Assembly: GCA_017444395.1 (NCBI GenBank)
Contig: JAFSWT010000066.1
Location: 1-44,666, forward strand
DNA length: 44,666 bases
Reading direction: 5' to 3'
Source of the DNA: Schwartzia sp. (in: firmicutes)
Lineage (GTDB): Bacteria > Bacillota > Negativicutes > Selenomonadales > Selenomonadaceae
Numbering within the stretch: position 1 is the first letter of the stretch; the number at the start of each line of letters is the position of its first letter. Shown here piece after piece: positions 1-7,969 of the stretch. The notes beneath the pieces are model-generated. The model did no database searches and was not told the origin of the DNA. It worked only from the letters and a program-made list of their open reading frames with translations. Position numbers and translations under genes: made by a program.

Positions 1-1
1 G

Positions 2-664
2 GACTCAGAGGCGGCTAGGGAAAGCGGGCTGGACTATTTCCCTGCCGATGATATGGAGACCGTTTTCACGGGGGACTACTTTGCGATTCGGGGCTCTCTG
101 CGGCCGGCCATGCGTGCCGCCGACGCCCTCGTCCTGCAATACTACGAGGAGAGCGACGCTTACAAAGCGGCCTTCGGGCACCGGCTGACGCGGGAGGATT
201 GGCGCGGCATCTCGCGACTCGGTTACATGGGCGTAAATTCGTACTTCGACTTGCCGACGCTCTCCACCCGGTTCGCCCAGCCGCTGCTCATGGTCATGCG
301 AGACGAGCTGGCGCGGGAAGGGCGGAAATTTACCTTCCTCTGCGGCCATGACACAAATCTGGCGTCGGTGCTGACCGCGCTGGGCGCGGGGGACTACGAA
401 CTGTCCGATGCTGTTGAGGCCAAGACGCCTATTGGCGGCAAGCTGACCGTTGAGAAATGGGTGGACCCCGATGGGCAGGCGTATGCCGCGCTGTCGCTGG
501 TCTATCAGAATACGGAGCAGATCCGCCGTTGCCTGCCGCTGGACCTCGATCATCCGCCGGCCATCGTTCCGTTGCGTCTGGCCGGGCTGACACCGGCGGC
601 GGAAGGCTTGTACCGCTACAGCGACCTCCTGGCGCGGCTGGACAGTGTCCTGGCCGCCCCGTGA
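2..664 (+). CDS. Histidine-type acid phosphatase, C-terminal part (cut by window edge)
   Basis: The reading frame is open to the left edge, so this is the last 220 residues of a longer protein and the real start lies outside. The visible part carries the C-terminal catalytic motif of the histidine acid phosphatase family (phytase, glucose-1-phosphatase), seen as CGHDTNLASVL near residue 117, where the His-Asp pair donates a proton to the leaving group. The N-terminal RHG motif that holds the phosphorylated His would be upstream. Full-length relatives are about 400-450 residues and are usually exported, so about half is missing here. Family assignment is firm; the substrate cannot be told from this half. 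It ends 93 bases before rarA, which has its own promoter. Confidence 0.82.
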   Translation, partial: DSEAARESGLDYFPADDMETVFTGDYFAIRGSLRPAMRAADALVLQYYEESDAYKAAFGHRLTREDWRGISRLGYMGVNSYFDLPTLSTRFAQPLLMVMRDELAREGRKFTFLCGHDTNLASVLTALGAGDYELSDAVEAKTPIGGKLTVEKWVDPDGQAYAALSLVYQNTEQIRRCLPLDLDHPPAIVPLRLAGLTPAAEGLYRYSDLLARLDSVLAAP

Positions 665-697
665 TACATTGTGTTCCCTGAACATCGTTGTCGATGG

Positions 698-726
698 CTG
701 GCACTGTGTCACGGTGAAGCTATAAT
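698..726 (+). promoter_or_regulatory. Predicted sigma-70 type promoter of rarA
   Basis: A perfect TATAAT at 721-726 is preceded, after 17 bases, by CTGGCA at 698-703 (four of six matches to TTGACA). It lies just upstream of the GGAGGT ribosome binding site at 745-750. Confidence 0.6.
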
Positions 727-757
727 AGGGGCAGGGTAAGGAACGGAGGTGACGGAT

Positions 758-2086
758 ATGGAGGAAGGGTCGCTTTTCCAGGCGGCACCGGAAAGCGAGC
801 CACTGGCGGCGCGACTGCGGCCGGAATCATTGGAGGAGTTCGTCGGGCAACGGCATCTTTTGGGCGAGGGCAAAGTGCTGCGGCGGCTCATCGAGAGCGA
901 CCGTGTCGCGTCCATGATCTTCTGGGGCCCGCCGGGGGTGGGCAAGACGACGCTGGCCCGTATCATCGCCAAACGGACGCGCTCATCGTTCATCGACTTT
1001 TCGGCTGTAACCAGCGGCATAAAGGAAATCCGCGCCGTCATGCAGCGGGCGGAGGAAAATCGTCGCTACGGCGATCGCACCATCGTCTTCGTCGATGAGA
1101 TTCACCGTTTCAACAAGGCCCAGCAGGACGCCTTCCTGCCCTTCGTGGAAAAGGGCAGTATCGTTCTGATTGGGGCGACGACGGAGAACCCCTCCTTTGA
1201 GGTGAACGGGGCGCTGCTGTCCCGCTGCAAGGTTTTCGTGTTGCAGCCGCTGGCGGCGGATGAGCTGGAATCGCTGCTGGCCCGGGCCGTCAAGGACCCG
1301 CGGGGCTTTGGCGGGCAGCGGGTGGACATAGCGCCGGATATGCTGGCGATGATCGCGAATTTCGCCAATGGTGACGCCCGGTCGGCGCTTTCGACGCTGG
1401 AAATGGTGGTGCTGAACGGCGACGAGCGGGATGGCGTTCTCCATGTCACGCGGGAAACGCTGGAGCAGTGCATTTCCCGGAAATCGCTGCTTTACGACAA
1501 GAAGGGCGAGGAGCATTACAATCTGATTTCCGCCCTGCATAAGTCCATGCGCAACTCCGATCCTGACGCCGCCGTCTATTGGCTGGCACGAATGCTCGAA
1601 GCCGGCGAGGACCCGCTCTACATCGCCCGGCGCATTGTCCGCTTTGCCGCCGAGGATGTGGGCTTGGCCGATCCCCGGGCGCTGGAGCTGGCGGTGGCGG
1701 CGTACCAGGCCTGCCACTTCATCGGCGTGCCCGAGTGCAACGTCCACCTGACCGAGGCGGCCGTCTATATGGCCCTGGCGCCGAAGTCCAACGCCATGGA
1801 GACCGCCTATCTCGCCGCCCGGGACGACGCCATGAAGATGCTGGACGAGCCGGTGCCGCTGGTGATACGAAACGCCCCCACGCGGCTGATGAAGGACCTG
1901 GGCTATGGCGACGGCTACCAGTACGCCCACGATACCGAGGAAAAGGTCACCAATATGCAATGCCTGCCCGACGCGTTGCAGGGCCGCGTTTACTACCAGC
2001 CGGGGGAGCAGGGCGTCGAGGGCCGCTTCAAGGCGCGACTGGCGGAAATCAAGGACTGGAAGCGGCAACACGGCTGGAAGGGCTAG
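758..2086 (+). CDS. rarA: Replication-associated recombination protein A (AAA+ ATPase RarA/MgsA)
   Basis: RarA is a clamp-loader-like AAA+ ATPase that acts at stalled or gapped replication forks. The protein (442 aa, normal for the family) shows Walker A GPPGVGKTT near residue 55, Walker B IVFVDEIHRF with the family's DEIHRFN, sensor-1 GATTENPSFEVN and the C-terminal MgsA tetramerisation region with PKSNAM. An in-frame GTG at 749 would give three more residues, but it overlaps the GGAGGT at 745-750. The ATG at 758 sits seven bases after that site and is chosen. The gene is single, with a promoter before it and a strong terminator after it. Confidence 0.95.
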   Translation: MEEGSLFQAAPESEPLAARLRPESLEEFVGQRHLLGEGKVLRRLIESDRVASMIFWGPPGVGKTTLARIIAKRTRSSFIDFSAVTSGIKEIRAVMQRAEENRRYGDRTIVFVDEIHRFNKAQQDAFLPFVEKGSIVLIGATTENPSFEVNGALLSRCKVFVLQPLAADELESLLARAVKDPRGFGGQRVDIAPDMLAMIANFANGDARSALSTLEMVVLNGDERDGVLHVTRETLEQCISRKSLLYDKKGEEHYNLISALHKSMRNSDPDAAVYWLARMLEAGEDPLYIARRIVRFAAEDVGLADPRALELAVAAYQACHFIGVPECNVHLTEAAVYMALAPKSNAMETAYLAARDDAMKMLDEPVPLVIRNAPTRLMKDLGYGDGYQYAHDTEEKVTNMQCLPDALQGRVYYQPGEQGVEGRFKARLAEIKDWKRQHGWKG

Positions 2087-2121
2087 CGGGGCTTTACCGA
2101 TGCCGGCGCTATACAAATAGT

Positions 2122-2158
2122 AAGGGGTTGTCGCACACAACGGGCGACAACCCCTTTT
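2122..2158 (+). terminator. Rho-independent terminator of rarA
   Basis: A perfect 13-base-pair stem (2122-2134 with 2144-2156) with a nine-base loop is followed by a short T run (TTTT ending at 2158). Confidence 0.88.
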
Positions 2159-2257
2159 CAAAAACGCGGAATTTTGGTAAAGCCCCCGTTTCTTCGTTCG
2201 ACCGCGAACGCGGATGTGTCATGGCTTCATCGTCATTCCCGGAGACGAGATGGTATT

Positions 2258-2271
2258 TTTTGAATTCAAAA
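2258..2271. repeat. Perfect AT-rich palindrome TTTTGAATTCAAAA
   Basis: A 14-base perfect palindrome, followed within 12 bases by another TTTTTGAAT. It lies between two terminators, so it does not look like an operator of either flanking gene. Function unknown. Confidence 0.4.
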
Positions 2272-2323
2272 TTTTTGAATCCGGGATTTTGAACCGCCCT
2301 TCTTCGATGGCCGTAAAACTATG

Positions 2324-2356
2324 AAAAATAAGGAGAGAAGCGCTGCCTCTCTCCTT
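2324..2356 (-). terminator. Rho-independent terminator of the ftsEX-envC-ctp operon
   Basis: A nine-base-pair stem (2330-2338 with 2348-2356) is followed on the minus strand by TTTTT (2324-2328). It lies about 55 bases past the stop of the S41 protease gene. Confidence 0.75.
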
Positions 2357-2411
2357 GGGTCAAACCAAAATGCCATCGTTTTCAGGCAAGGTGAATCATT
2401 TCATGACCTCG

Positions 2412-3743
2412 TCATTGGGCCGGGGCTGGGGTAGAGGGCACGGCGGCCGGTTCCGGGGCCGGCGGCTCCATGACGGGGGCCGTTGGCGGTTCCATCGCCG
2501 GCACCACGGCCGGTGCGTCCGTCTCCGGTACGGCTGTTGGTGACGGGGCCGGGGCAGCGGCTGTTTCCAGCGACAGGCCCAGCTTTTCCCGCATGACATT
2601 CATGGCGGCCTTGAGCTGCAGGTCCTCGGTGGCGTCCTTCGGCAGTTCGACGGCGACGTCGGGCTCGATGCCCACGCCGTTGATGCTGCGGCCGTTGGGG
2701 GTATAGTATTTGGCGATGGTCAGCTTGATAGCGTCCTTTTCGCCGGGAATGGGCTGCACGAGTTGAACCGAACCCTTGCCGTAGGAGGTCGTGCCTACGA
2801 GGGTGGCGGCGTGAGTGTCCTGCAGGGCGCCGGCCAGGATCTCGGAGGCGCTGGCGCTGTTCTTGTCGATGAGCACGACCAACGGGTAGGGCGGTGATTC
2901 CAGCCTGGAGGCGTGTTCCTCCCGGGTGCCGTCCCGCTGGACCACGGAGACGATAGGGCCCTTCGGCACCAGCCGTTGGGCGATTTCGACGCAGGTGGTA
3001 ATATACCCGCCGGGATTGGCCCGCAGGTCGAGGATAAGACCCTTCATGCCGGCGGCGGCCAGCTCGTCATAGGTTTTCTGGAATTCCGTCGCCGTCTCGG
3101 AGGCGAAGGCACTGATGCGGATGTAGCCGATGCCGGTGTCGGTGAGCATTTTTCCGGCGGCGGTATCGACGTGGATGTTGTCCCGGGTCAGCGTGTAGTC
3201 ACGTCGCTCCTCGCCGGTGCGGTCAATGGTCAGGATGACCTCGGTGCCCGCCTCGCCACGGATGGTGACAGCGACGTTTTCCGGCGGCATATCGGCAGTG
3301 GATTCGCCGTTGACGGCCACGATGCGGTCCGCAGGCCGAAGCCCCGCCGCTTCGCTGGGGGTGCCGGGGATGACGGAAATGACGTGGACGCCGCCGTCGT
3401 CAAAGCCCATGACGACGCCGATGCCCCCAAACTGGCCGCTGGTCTGGTCCTGCATCCGCTTGTACATCTTAGGGTCGAGATAGAGGGAGTACGGGTCATC
3501 CAGCGATTTCATCAGGCCGGAAATGGCGCCGTTTATGAGCGCCTCGTCGTTCACTTCGTCTACATAGCGGAGCTGGACGAAGCGCAGGGTCGCCATGAAG
3601 CGGGAAAGCTGTGCCAACTGTGGGATATCCAGCCCCAGGATGGCGGCGAGCCCGCAAAGTGTCGCCAGGGAGGAAAAGATCGCGATGGCGATGCCAAAAA
3701 AGATCGTTTTTTTCTTGCCAGCCAAAAACACCTTGGTATTCAC
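2412..3743 (-). CDS. S41 family C-terminal processing peptidase (CtpA/CtpB-like)
   Basis: A 443-residue serine protease of the C-terminal processing family. It has an N-terminal signal-anchor (about residues 12-36), a PDZ domain (about 100-178, starting at GGIGVVMG) that binds substrate C-termini, and the S41 core. The core has the nucleophile Ser in KNSASASEI and the general-base Lys in TSYGKGSVQ, so it looks catalytically complete. Residues 395-443 form a Pro/Ala/Glu-rich tail after the usual family end, perhaps a spacer or wall-contacting segment. The start is GTG with a weak GGAAG site. It is the last gene of ftsE-ftsX-M23-S41, 36 bases after the M23 gene. Relatives elsewhere control peptidoglycan hydrolases or signalling proteins; here a role in trimming the division hydrolase machinery is inference. 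Confidence 0.92.
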   Translation of the reverse strand: MNTKVFLAGKKKTIFFGIAIAIFSSLATLCGLAAILGLDIPQLAQLSRFMATLRFVQLRYVDEVNDEALINGAISGLMKSLDDPYSLYLDPKMYKRMQDQTSGQFGGIGVVMGFDDGGVHVISVIPGTPSEAAGLRPADRIVAVNGESTADMPPENVAVTIRGEAGTEVILTIDRTGEERRDYTLTRDNIHVDTAAGKMLTDTGIGYIRISAFASETATEFQKTYDELAAAGMKGLILDLRANPGGYITTCVEIAQRLVPKGPIVSVVQRDGTREEHASRLESPPYPLVVLIDKNSASASEILAGALQDTHAATLVGTTSYGKGSVQLVQPIPGEKDAIKLTIAKYYTPNGRSINGVGIEPDVAVELPKDATEDLQLKAAMNVMREKLGLSLETAAAPAPSPTAVPETDAPAVVPAMEPPTAPVMEPPAPEPAAVPSTPAPAQ

Positions 3744-3779
3744 CTGTTTTCTTCCATGCGCTGCGTTGCGCGGAGATAA

Positions 3780-4916
3780 TCATAGATAGCCCCACGGGTC
3801 CACCGCCACACCGTTCTCGAGGACCTCGAAGTGGCAATGGGGACCGGTGGAGTTGCCGGTGGAGCCGCAGTAGGCGATGACCTCGCCCTGAGCAACGTTC
3901 TGTCCTTCGCTGACCGCCAGTGCCTCGTTGTGGCCGTAGAGAGTCTGGATGCCGCCACCGTGGTCGATGATGACGGTGTAGCCGTAACCACTAATCCAGC
4001 CGGCGTAGGAGACCTGACCGGCGGCGGCGGCGCAGATCGGCTCGTCGTAGTCACCGCCGATATCGATACCGCTGTGGTAGCGTTCGTCGCCGGTAATGGG
4101 GTGCGTGCGCCAGCCGTATTCCGAGGTGATCTCACCGGCAATCGGCCAGGCAAAGGCGCCGGAACCCGGCGGCGGTCCGGGATAGCGGTATTGGCTCTGC
4201 TGGATCAACTGTTCAATCCGTTGGGACGCCTCGAGGATTTCCTCATAGGCCTGCTGCGAAAGCTCCATGTCCATCTGCATCTTGTCCAGCAGCTTGTCCT
4301 TGTCCTGCCGCTTCAGGCGCAGAGCGAGCTCCTTTTCCTCTGCTTCCTTCACCAGGACGGCCCGTTCCTCCCGTTCCCGTTCCAGGGCGGCCTGGGTCGC
4401 TTCGACAGTCTGCTTCTTTTCCCGGACCGCCTTCAGCAAATCGTAGTCGGCCCGGATGACCCGGGAAAGCAGTTCCATGCGGGTCAGGAGATCATTGTAG
4501 TCAGTGGCGCCAAACAGAACGTCAAGATAGCTGATGCGCCCGTGCATGTAGATATCGCGAACCCGACGCTGCAACAATTTGTTCTTGACGCCGAGCTCCT
4601 GGTTCGTCTGCTCCAGCAGGTCCTGGTTGCGGGCGATGGAAGCGTTCGTCTCTTCGAGGAGTTTCTTTACCTGGCGGTAGTCTGCCTGGGCGTTACTGAC
4701 TTCCTCGGAAATTATGCGTATCTGGTCAGATACGGTATTGATATTGGATTGAATCTGTTCCGTGATTTCCTGCTGGGCTTCTGCCTGCACCTGGAGACTT
4801 TCCAGCTGGCTCTCCAGCTCCTCCACGTCCGCTTCGTCCGCCTGGACCGGAACGACGGGACCCAAGGCGAGAATGAGCGTCAGGACCAGGGCTGCCGCTT
4901 TTTTCCCTCTCCGCAT
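3780..4916 (-). CDS. Coiled-coil M23 peptidoglycan endopeptidase (EnvC-like, FtsEX partner)
   Basis: A 378-residue secreted protein with a signal peptide (MRRGKK, hydrophobic core, cut near VQA-DE around residue 24). A long coiled coil follows (about 27-240), then a C-terminal LytM/M23 domain (about 262-378). The zinc ligands are all there: His and Asp of HSGIDIGG and the HxH of GPHCHFEV, so unlike E. coli EnvC, which is a degenerate activator, this should cut cross-links itself. The start was moved inward from the longer open frame because ATG 4916 has an AGGAGG seven bases upstream and begins the signal peptide. The ftsX stop codon overlaps that site, so translation is probably coupled. FtsEX would gate the hydrolase across the membrane during division. 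Confidence 0.92.
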   Translation of the reverse strand: MRRGKKAAALVLTLILALGPVVPVQADEADVEELESQLESLQVQAEAQQEITEQIQSNINTVSDQIRIISEEVSNAQADYRQVKKLLEETNASIARNQDLLEQTNQELGVKNKLLQRRVRDIYMHGRISYLDVLFGATDYNDLLTRMELLSRVIRADYDLLKAVREKKQTVEATQAALEREREERAVLVKEAEEKELALRLKRQDKDKLLDKMQMDMELSQQAYEEILEASQRIEQLIQQSQYRYPGPPPGSGAFAWPIAGEITSEYGWRTHPITGDERYHSGIDIGGDYDEPICAAAAGQVSYAGWISGYGYTVIIDHGGGIQTLYGHNEALAVSEGQNVAQGEVIAYCGSTGNSTGPHCHFEVLENGVAVDPWGYL

Positions 4917-4927
4917 CGCCTCGCCTC

Positions 4928-5815
4928 CTATGCCTTCAGGAAACGCTTCAGCGAAATGGTGCTGCCCAAAGCGCCAATCAGTACGCCGCAGACGAGAATG
5001 ACCAGCAGGATATAGAGGAGGAACGGGTGGGCCGGAATCAGTGGGAAAAAGGCCAACGTCTCGTAGACCTTGGCGGTAATCATCCCGTAGGCGCCCCAAA
5101 GCACCGCCGCCGCCACCAGGCCGCCGATGCAACCGAGGAAGACCCCCTCGAGCAGGAACGGCCAGCGAATGAACCAGTCGGTGGCGCCGACGTATTTCAT
5201 GATGGCGATTTCCTTGCGCCGGGCGATGACGGTGAGGCGGATGGTATTGGAAATGATGAACAGCGTCGCGCCCGCCAGGAGGAACATAAGAGCCACGCCG
5301 AAGATACGAATCAGACGGGTGATGTCAAAGAGGTGCTCCACCACGTCCTGCCCGTATTTCACTACCTCCACGCCCTCGATTTGGCCGATGGCGGCAGCGG
5401 CCGTCTTCACCATGTCGGGGCGGTGGACCCGGACTTCGAAGCCGTTGGGCAGGGGGTTTTTCTCCCCCAGGGCGTCCAGCAGGAACTGTTGCTCCCCCAG
5501 CCGCTCCCGGAAGCGAGCCAGTGCCGTGTCCCGGTCGATGAAGCGTACCTCGGCGATGCCCTGCATCGACGCGATTTTTTCTTCCACCCGGCCGATCTGC
5601 GCCTGAGCGACGCTGTCTTCCAGATAGACGCTGATTTCCACCTGGGACTCCAGGGTATCGATCATCTTGTTCATATTCATGACGATGACGAGGAACATCC
5701 CAAAGACGAACAGGGACACTGCCACCGTGCTGACCGAAGCGATCGCCATCCAGCTGTTGCGGCGGAAGGAAAAGAAAACCTCCCGGATGACGTACTCGAT
5801 CGTACTAAACTTCAT
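4928..5815 (-). CDS. ftsX: Cell division protein FtsX (FtsEX permease subunit)
   Basis: FtsX is the membrane half of the ABC-type FtsEX complex, which passes ATP-driven shape changes to periplasmic wall hydrolases. The 295-residue protein has a basic N-terminus and a first membrane helix around residues 22-45. An extracytoplasmic loop follows (about 48-165, with VEISVYLEDSV), then three C-terminal helices with the FtsX/MacB-type fold. Start choice: a GTG (5842) and two ATGs (5821, 5815) are in frame. Only the ATG at 5815 is well spaced from AGGGGG, and it gives the family-typical [12 protein letters not shown] opening. This start overlaps the end of ftsE by 11 bases, as expected for coupled subunits. 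Confidence 0.95.
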   Translation of the reverse strand: MKFSTIEYVIREVFFSFRRNSWMAIASVSTVAVSLFVFGMFLVIVMNMNKMIDTLESQVEISVYLEDSVAQAQIGRVEEKIASMQGIAEVRFIDRDTALARFRERLGEQQFLLDALGEKNPLPNGFEVRVHRPDMVKTAAAAIGQIEGVEVVKYGQDVVEHLFDITRLIRIFGVALMFLLAGATLFIISNTIRLTVIARRKEIAIMKYVGATDWFIRWPFLLEGVFLGCIGGLVAAAVLWGAYGMITAKVYETLAFFPLIPAHPFLLYILLVILVCGVLIGALGSTISLKRFLKA

Positions 5816-6491
5816 AGCCATAAACCCCCTGCGCTTCGTCACGGACGATATGACCGTCCTCGATGGCGATGACGCGCCGTTTCATGGTATCGACGATGTG
5901 CTTGTCATGGGTCGCCATGACAATCGTCGTACCGCTGCCGTTGATGCGCTTGAAGATATCCATGATTTCCCAGCTTGTCTCCGGGTCGAGATTGCCGGTG
6001 GGCTCGTCGGCGATGACGAGGGCCGGGTTGTTCACGATGGCCCGGGCGATGGCGACGCGCTGCTGCTCACCGCCGGAGAGCTGGGAGGGAAAGCATTTGT
6101 ACTTATCGCGCAGCCCCACGATGTCGAGGACCGCGTTCACGCTGTGCTGGATGCGCCGCCGGGGCGCCTCGATGACCTGCATGGCGAAGGCCACGTTCTC
6201 GAAGACCGTCTTGTCGGGCAGCAGCCGGAAATCCTGGAAGATGACGCCGAGGCCGCGCCGGAGGTACGGCACATCGCCGTGGTCCATGCCGACCACGTCA
6301 AATCCGTTCACTACCAACGTGCCGTCCGAGGGCAACACCTCGCGGAACAGCAGACGGATAAAGGTGGACTTGCCGGCGCCGGAGGCCCCGACGATGAACA
6401 CGAATTCCCCTTTGCTGATTTCCACGTTGACATGCTCCAGCGCCACGGCGCCGTTTTCGTATATCTTGGAAACGTCTTTCATCTCTATCAT
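5805..6491 (-). CDS. ftsE: Cell division ATP-binding protein FtsE
   Basis: The ATPase half of FtsEX. The 228-residue protein has Walker [10 protein letters not shown], signature [14 protein letters not shown], Walker [13 protein letters not shown] and the switch His in ATHDKHIV. The open frame continues 28 codons upstream, but ATG 6491 begins the usual [14 protein letters not shown] and has an AAGGA site nine bases upstream. It is the first gene of the four-gene division operon, with a predicted promoter at 6630-6638. Confidence 0.96.
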   Translation of the reverse strand: MIEMKDVSKIYENGAVALEHVNVEISKGEFVFIVGASGAGKSTFIRLLFREVLPSDGTLVVNGFDVVGMDHGDVPYLRRGLGVIFQDFRLLPDKTVFENVAFAMQVIEAPRRRIQHSVNAVLDIVGLRDKYKCFPSQLSGGEQQRVAIARAIVNNPALVIADEPTGNLDPETSWEIMDIFKRINGSGTTIVMATHDKHIVDTMKRRVIAIEDGHIVRDEAQGVYGYEV

Positions 6492-6629
6492 TCGCGGCCA
6501 TCCTTTCTTGCTGCACCGGCACCATGATACTACGCGAAACTGAAAAAATCCGCAAAAGAACGGTGCTTTCGCCAAAGAAAAGCAAATGATTTGCCGGGTG
6601 TCAGGGCGGTTTCTTTGACGCTGTCTTCC

Positions 6630-6638
6630 ATTATAGCA
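6630..6638 (-). promoter_or_regulatory. Extended -10 promoter of ftsE operon
   Basis: On the minus strand this reads TGC-TATAAT, an extended -10 element. No good -35 is visible, as is common for extended -10 promoters. Confidence 0.5.
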
Positions 6639-6761
6639 TATCCGGCCCGGGAAGCGTAGGGGAAAACGGGAAAAAGCTGTGTTTTGACGTAAAGAATGTT
6701 TCAGGCGCGAATGATGCAGTGTTCCGATTCGACAAAACCACCTGCGGTATATGCGGAATCC

Positions 6762-6773
6762 GTAAATATTTAC
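6762..6773. promoter_or_regulatory. Perfect palindrome GTAAATATTTAC in divergent promoter region
   Basis: A 12-base perfect palindrome lies about 60 bases upstream of the best mltG -10 candidate and 124 bases upstream of the ftsE -10. It could be an operator, but no regulator is known to match it. Confidence 0.35.
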
Positions 6774-6828
6774 CCAGCGCTCGTTAGCATCGGATAATAA
6801 CTTCTGGTATACAAGAGGGGCCCTGATA

Positions 6829-6837
6829 TGCTAAAAT
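6829..6837 (+). promoter_or_regulatory. Candidate extended -10 promoter of mltG
   Basis: TGC-TAAAAT, an extended -10, lies 50 bases before the mltG start. An alternative is TTAGCA (6784-6789), 18 bases, TATACA (6808-6813). Neither is decisive. Confidence 0.35.
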
Positions 6838-6887
6838 AAATAAATGCTTGAATTCTCAAACCGCGTGGCGACAAGGGAGAGGGTTGG

Positions 6888-7967
6888 ATGACGGAATGGT
6901 TCATCAGACAGATGGAGCAACTGGCGGATTGGATTGGCGCTTTCCGGTGGCCGGACGGCCAACACCGGAACAGAATCGTGGCAGGCGCTTTGGCGGCGGT
7001 TGTTGCGGTAGGGTTGGCGTTTTCCGCTCTGTTCGGTTGCGCGACGGCGCCGCCGGAGGAGACAGCGGAGCAAGATACGCCGCTGTTCATCCGCATTGAG
7101 CCGGGCATGGATGCCGATTCCGTCGGGCAGATGCTGAGCGCCAGGGGAATCATTGACAGTCGGTTCTTTTTCTGGCTGACGGCAAAGGTGAACGGACTGG
7201 AGAGCAAGTTCCAGACCGGCACCTATAAGATGCATCGCGGCATGGATACGGCCGCAGTTCTGGATATGCTGGTACAGGGCGATGTCGCTCCGGCCCGTTT
7301 CACGATTCCCGAGGGTTTCAACGTCAACGAGATTGCTGAGCGGCTGGAGAAAGAGGGCATCGCCCGGGCCGTGGATATCCGGGCGGAGGCAGTTAGGTTC
7401 GCGCCTTACAAGTATATGCTGGCGGCGCCGGAGGCGGCCTACCGGGCGGAGGGATTCCTGTTTCCCGACACTTACGAAGTGGAGCCGGGCATGACCGCGA
7501 AGTCCATTTTGCACATGATGGCGGATAATTTCGATGACAGGATGACCGACGCCATGCGCCAGCGGGCAATGGCAGAGGGGCTTTCATTGTACGATTTGGT
7601 GACACTGGCCTCGCTGGTGGAAAAGGAGGCCCGCTTCGACGAGGACCGGCCCATCATTGCCCAGGTCTTCCTGAAGCGGTTGCGGCTGGGGATGCCACTG
7701 CAATCGGACACCACGATCCAATATCTGCTGGACGCCCCGAAAGAGGATATCACTTACGCCGATACCGAGATTGAGTCGCCGTACAATACGTACCAGAACG
7801 AGGGACTGCCGCCGGGTCCCATCGCCAATCCGGGCATGGACTCCATCGAGGCGGTGCTGTACCCGGCCGATACGGATTATCTGTACTTTGTGGCTGACCG
7901 GCAGGGTCACAACCACTATTCCATGACGTATGAGGAGCATCTCAGCATCGTCGAGCAGGTGCGCTGA
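6888..7967 (+). CDS. mltG: Endolytic murein transglycosylase MltG (YceG-like)
   Basis: MltG cuts nascent glycan strands in the membrane and so sets strand length. The 359-residue protein has a cytoplasmic N-terminus (about 1-28) and one membrane anchor (about 29-50). A LysM-like segment follows (IRIEPGMDADSVGQML onward), then the YceG domain with the catalytic Glu in ASLVEKEAR. Late conserved motifs SPYNTYQNEGLPPGPI and YLYFVAD are also present. ATG 6888 follows an AGGGAGAGG purine stretch. A Cys after the anchor (FGCATAPPEE) resembles a lipobox, but it sits at the end of a normal transmembrane helix, so lipidation is doubtful. The next gene starts three bases past the stop. Confidence 0.96.
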   Translation: MTEWFIRQMEQLADWIGAFRWPDGQHRNRIVAGALAAVVAVGLAFSALFGCATAPPEETAEQDTPLFIRIEPGMDADSVGQMLSARGIIDSRFFFWLTAKVNGLESKFQTGTYKMHRGMDTAAVLDMLVQGDVAPARFTIPEGFNVNEIAERLEKEGIARAVDIRAEAVRFAPYKYMLAAPEAAYRAEGFLFPDTYEVEPGMTAKSILHMMADNFDDRMTDAMRQRAMAEGLSLYDLVTLASLVEKEARFDEDRPIIAQVFLKRLRLGMPLQSDTTIQYLLDAPKEDITYADTEIESPYNTYQNEGLPPGPIANPGMDSIEAVLYPADTDYLYFVADRQGHNHYSMTYEEHLSIVEQVR

Positions 7968-7969
7968 CA

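Larger units (their letters stand above)
2087..2411. other. Intergenic region between rarA and the S41 protease gene
   Basis: This 325-base stretch between convergent genes holds a terminator for each strand (2122-2158 and 2324-2356). Between them lies an AT-rich segment with a perfect 14-base palindrome (2258-2271). No convincing coding frame was seen; short frames here lack ribosome binding sites. Confidence 0.6.
6492..6887. other. Divergent intergenic region between ftsE and mltG
   Basis: This stretch carries a minus-strand extended -10 promoter for the ftsE operon (6630-6638), a 12-base palindrome (6762-6773) and one or two weak plus-strand promoter candidates for mltG. No gene was recognised. 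Confidence 0.5.

Noticed and set aside
983..2161. Long minus-strand open frame (392 codons) opposite rarA
   Set aside because: It is the antisense shadow of a clear RarA gene in high-GC DNA; its product has no recognisable domain and no ribosome site.
7030..7050. MltG Cys after the hydrophobic segment as a lipoprotein signal
   Set aside because: The segment is preceded by a 28-residue cytoplasmic part and the family uses a plain membrane anchor.
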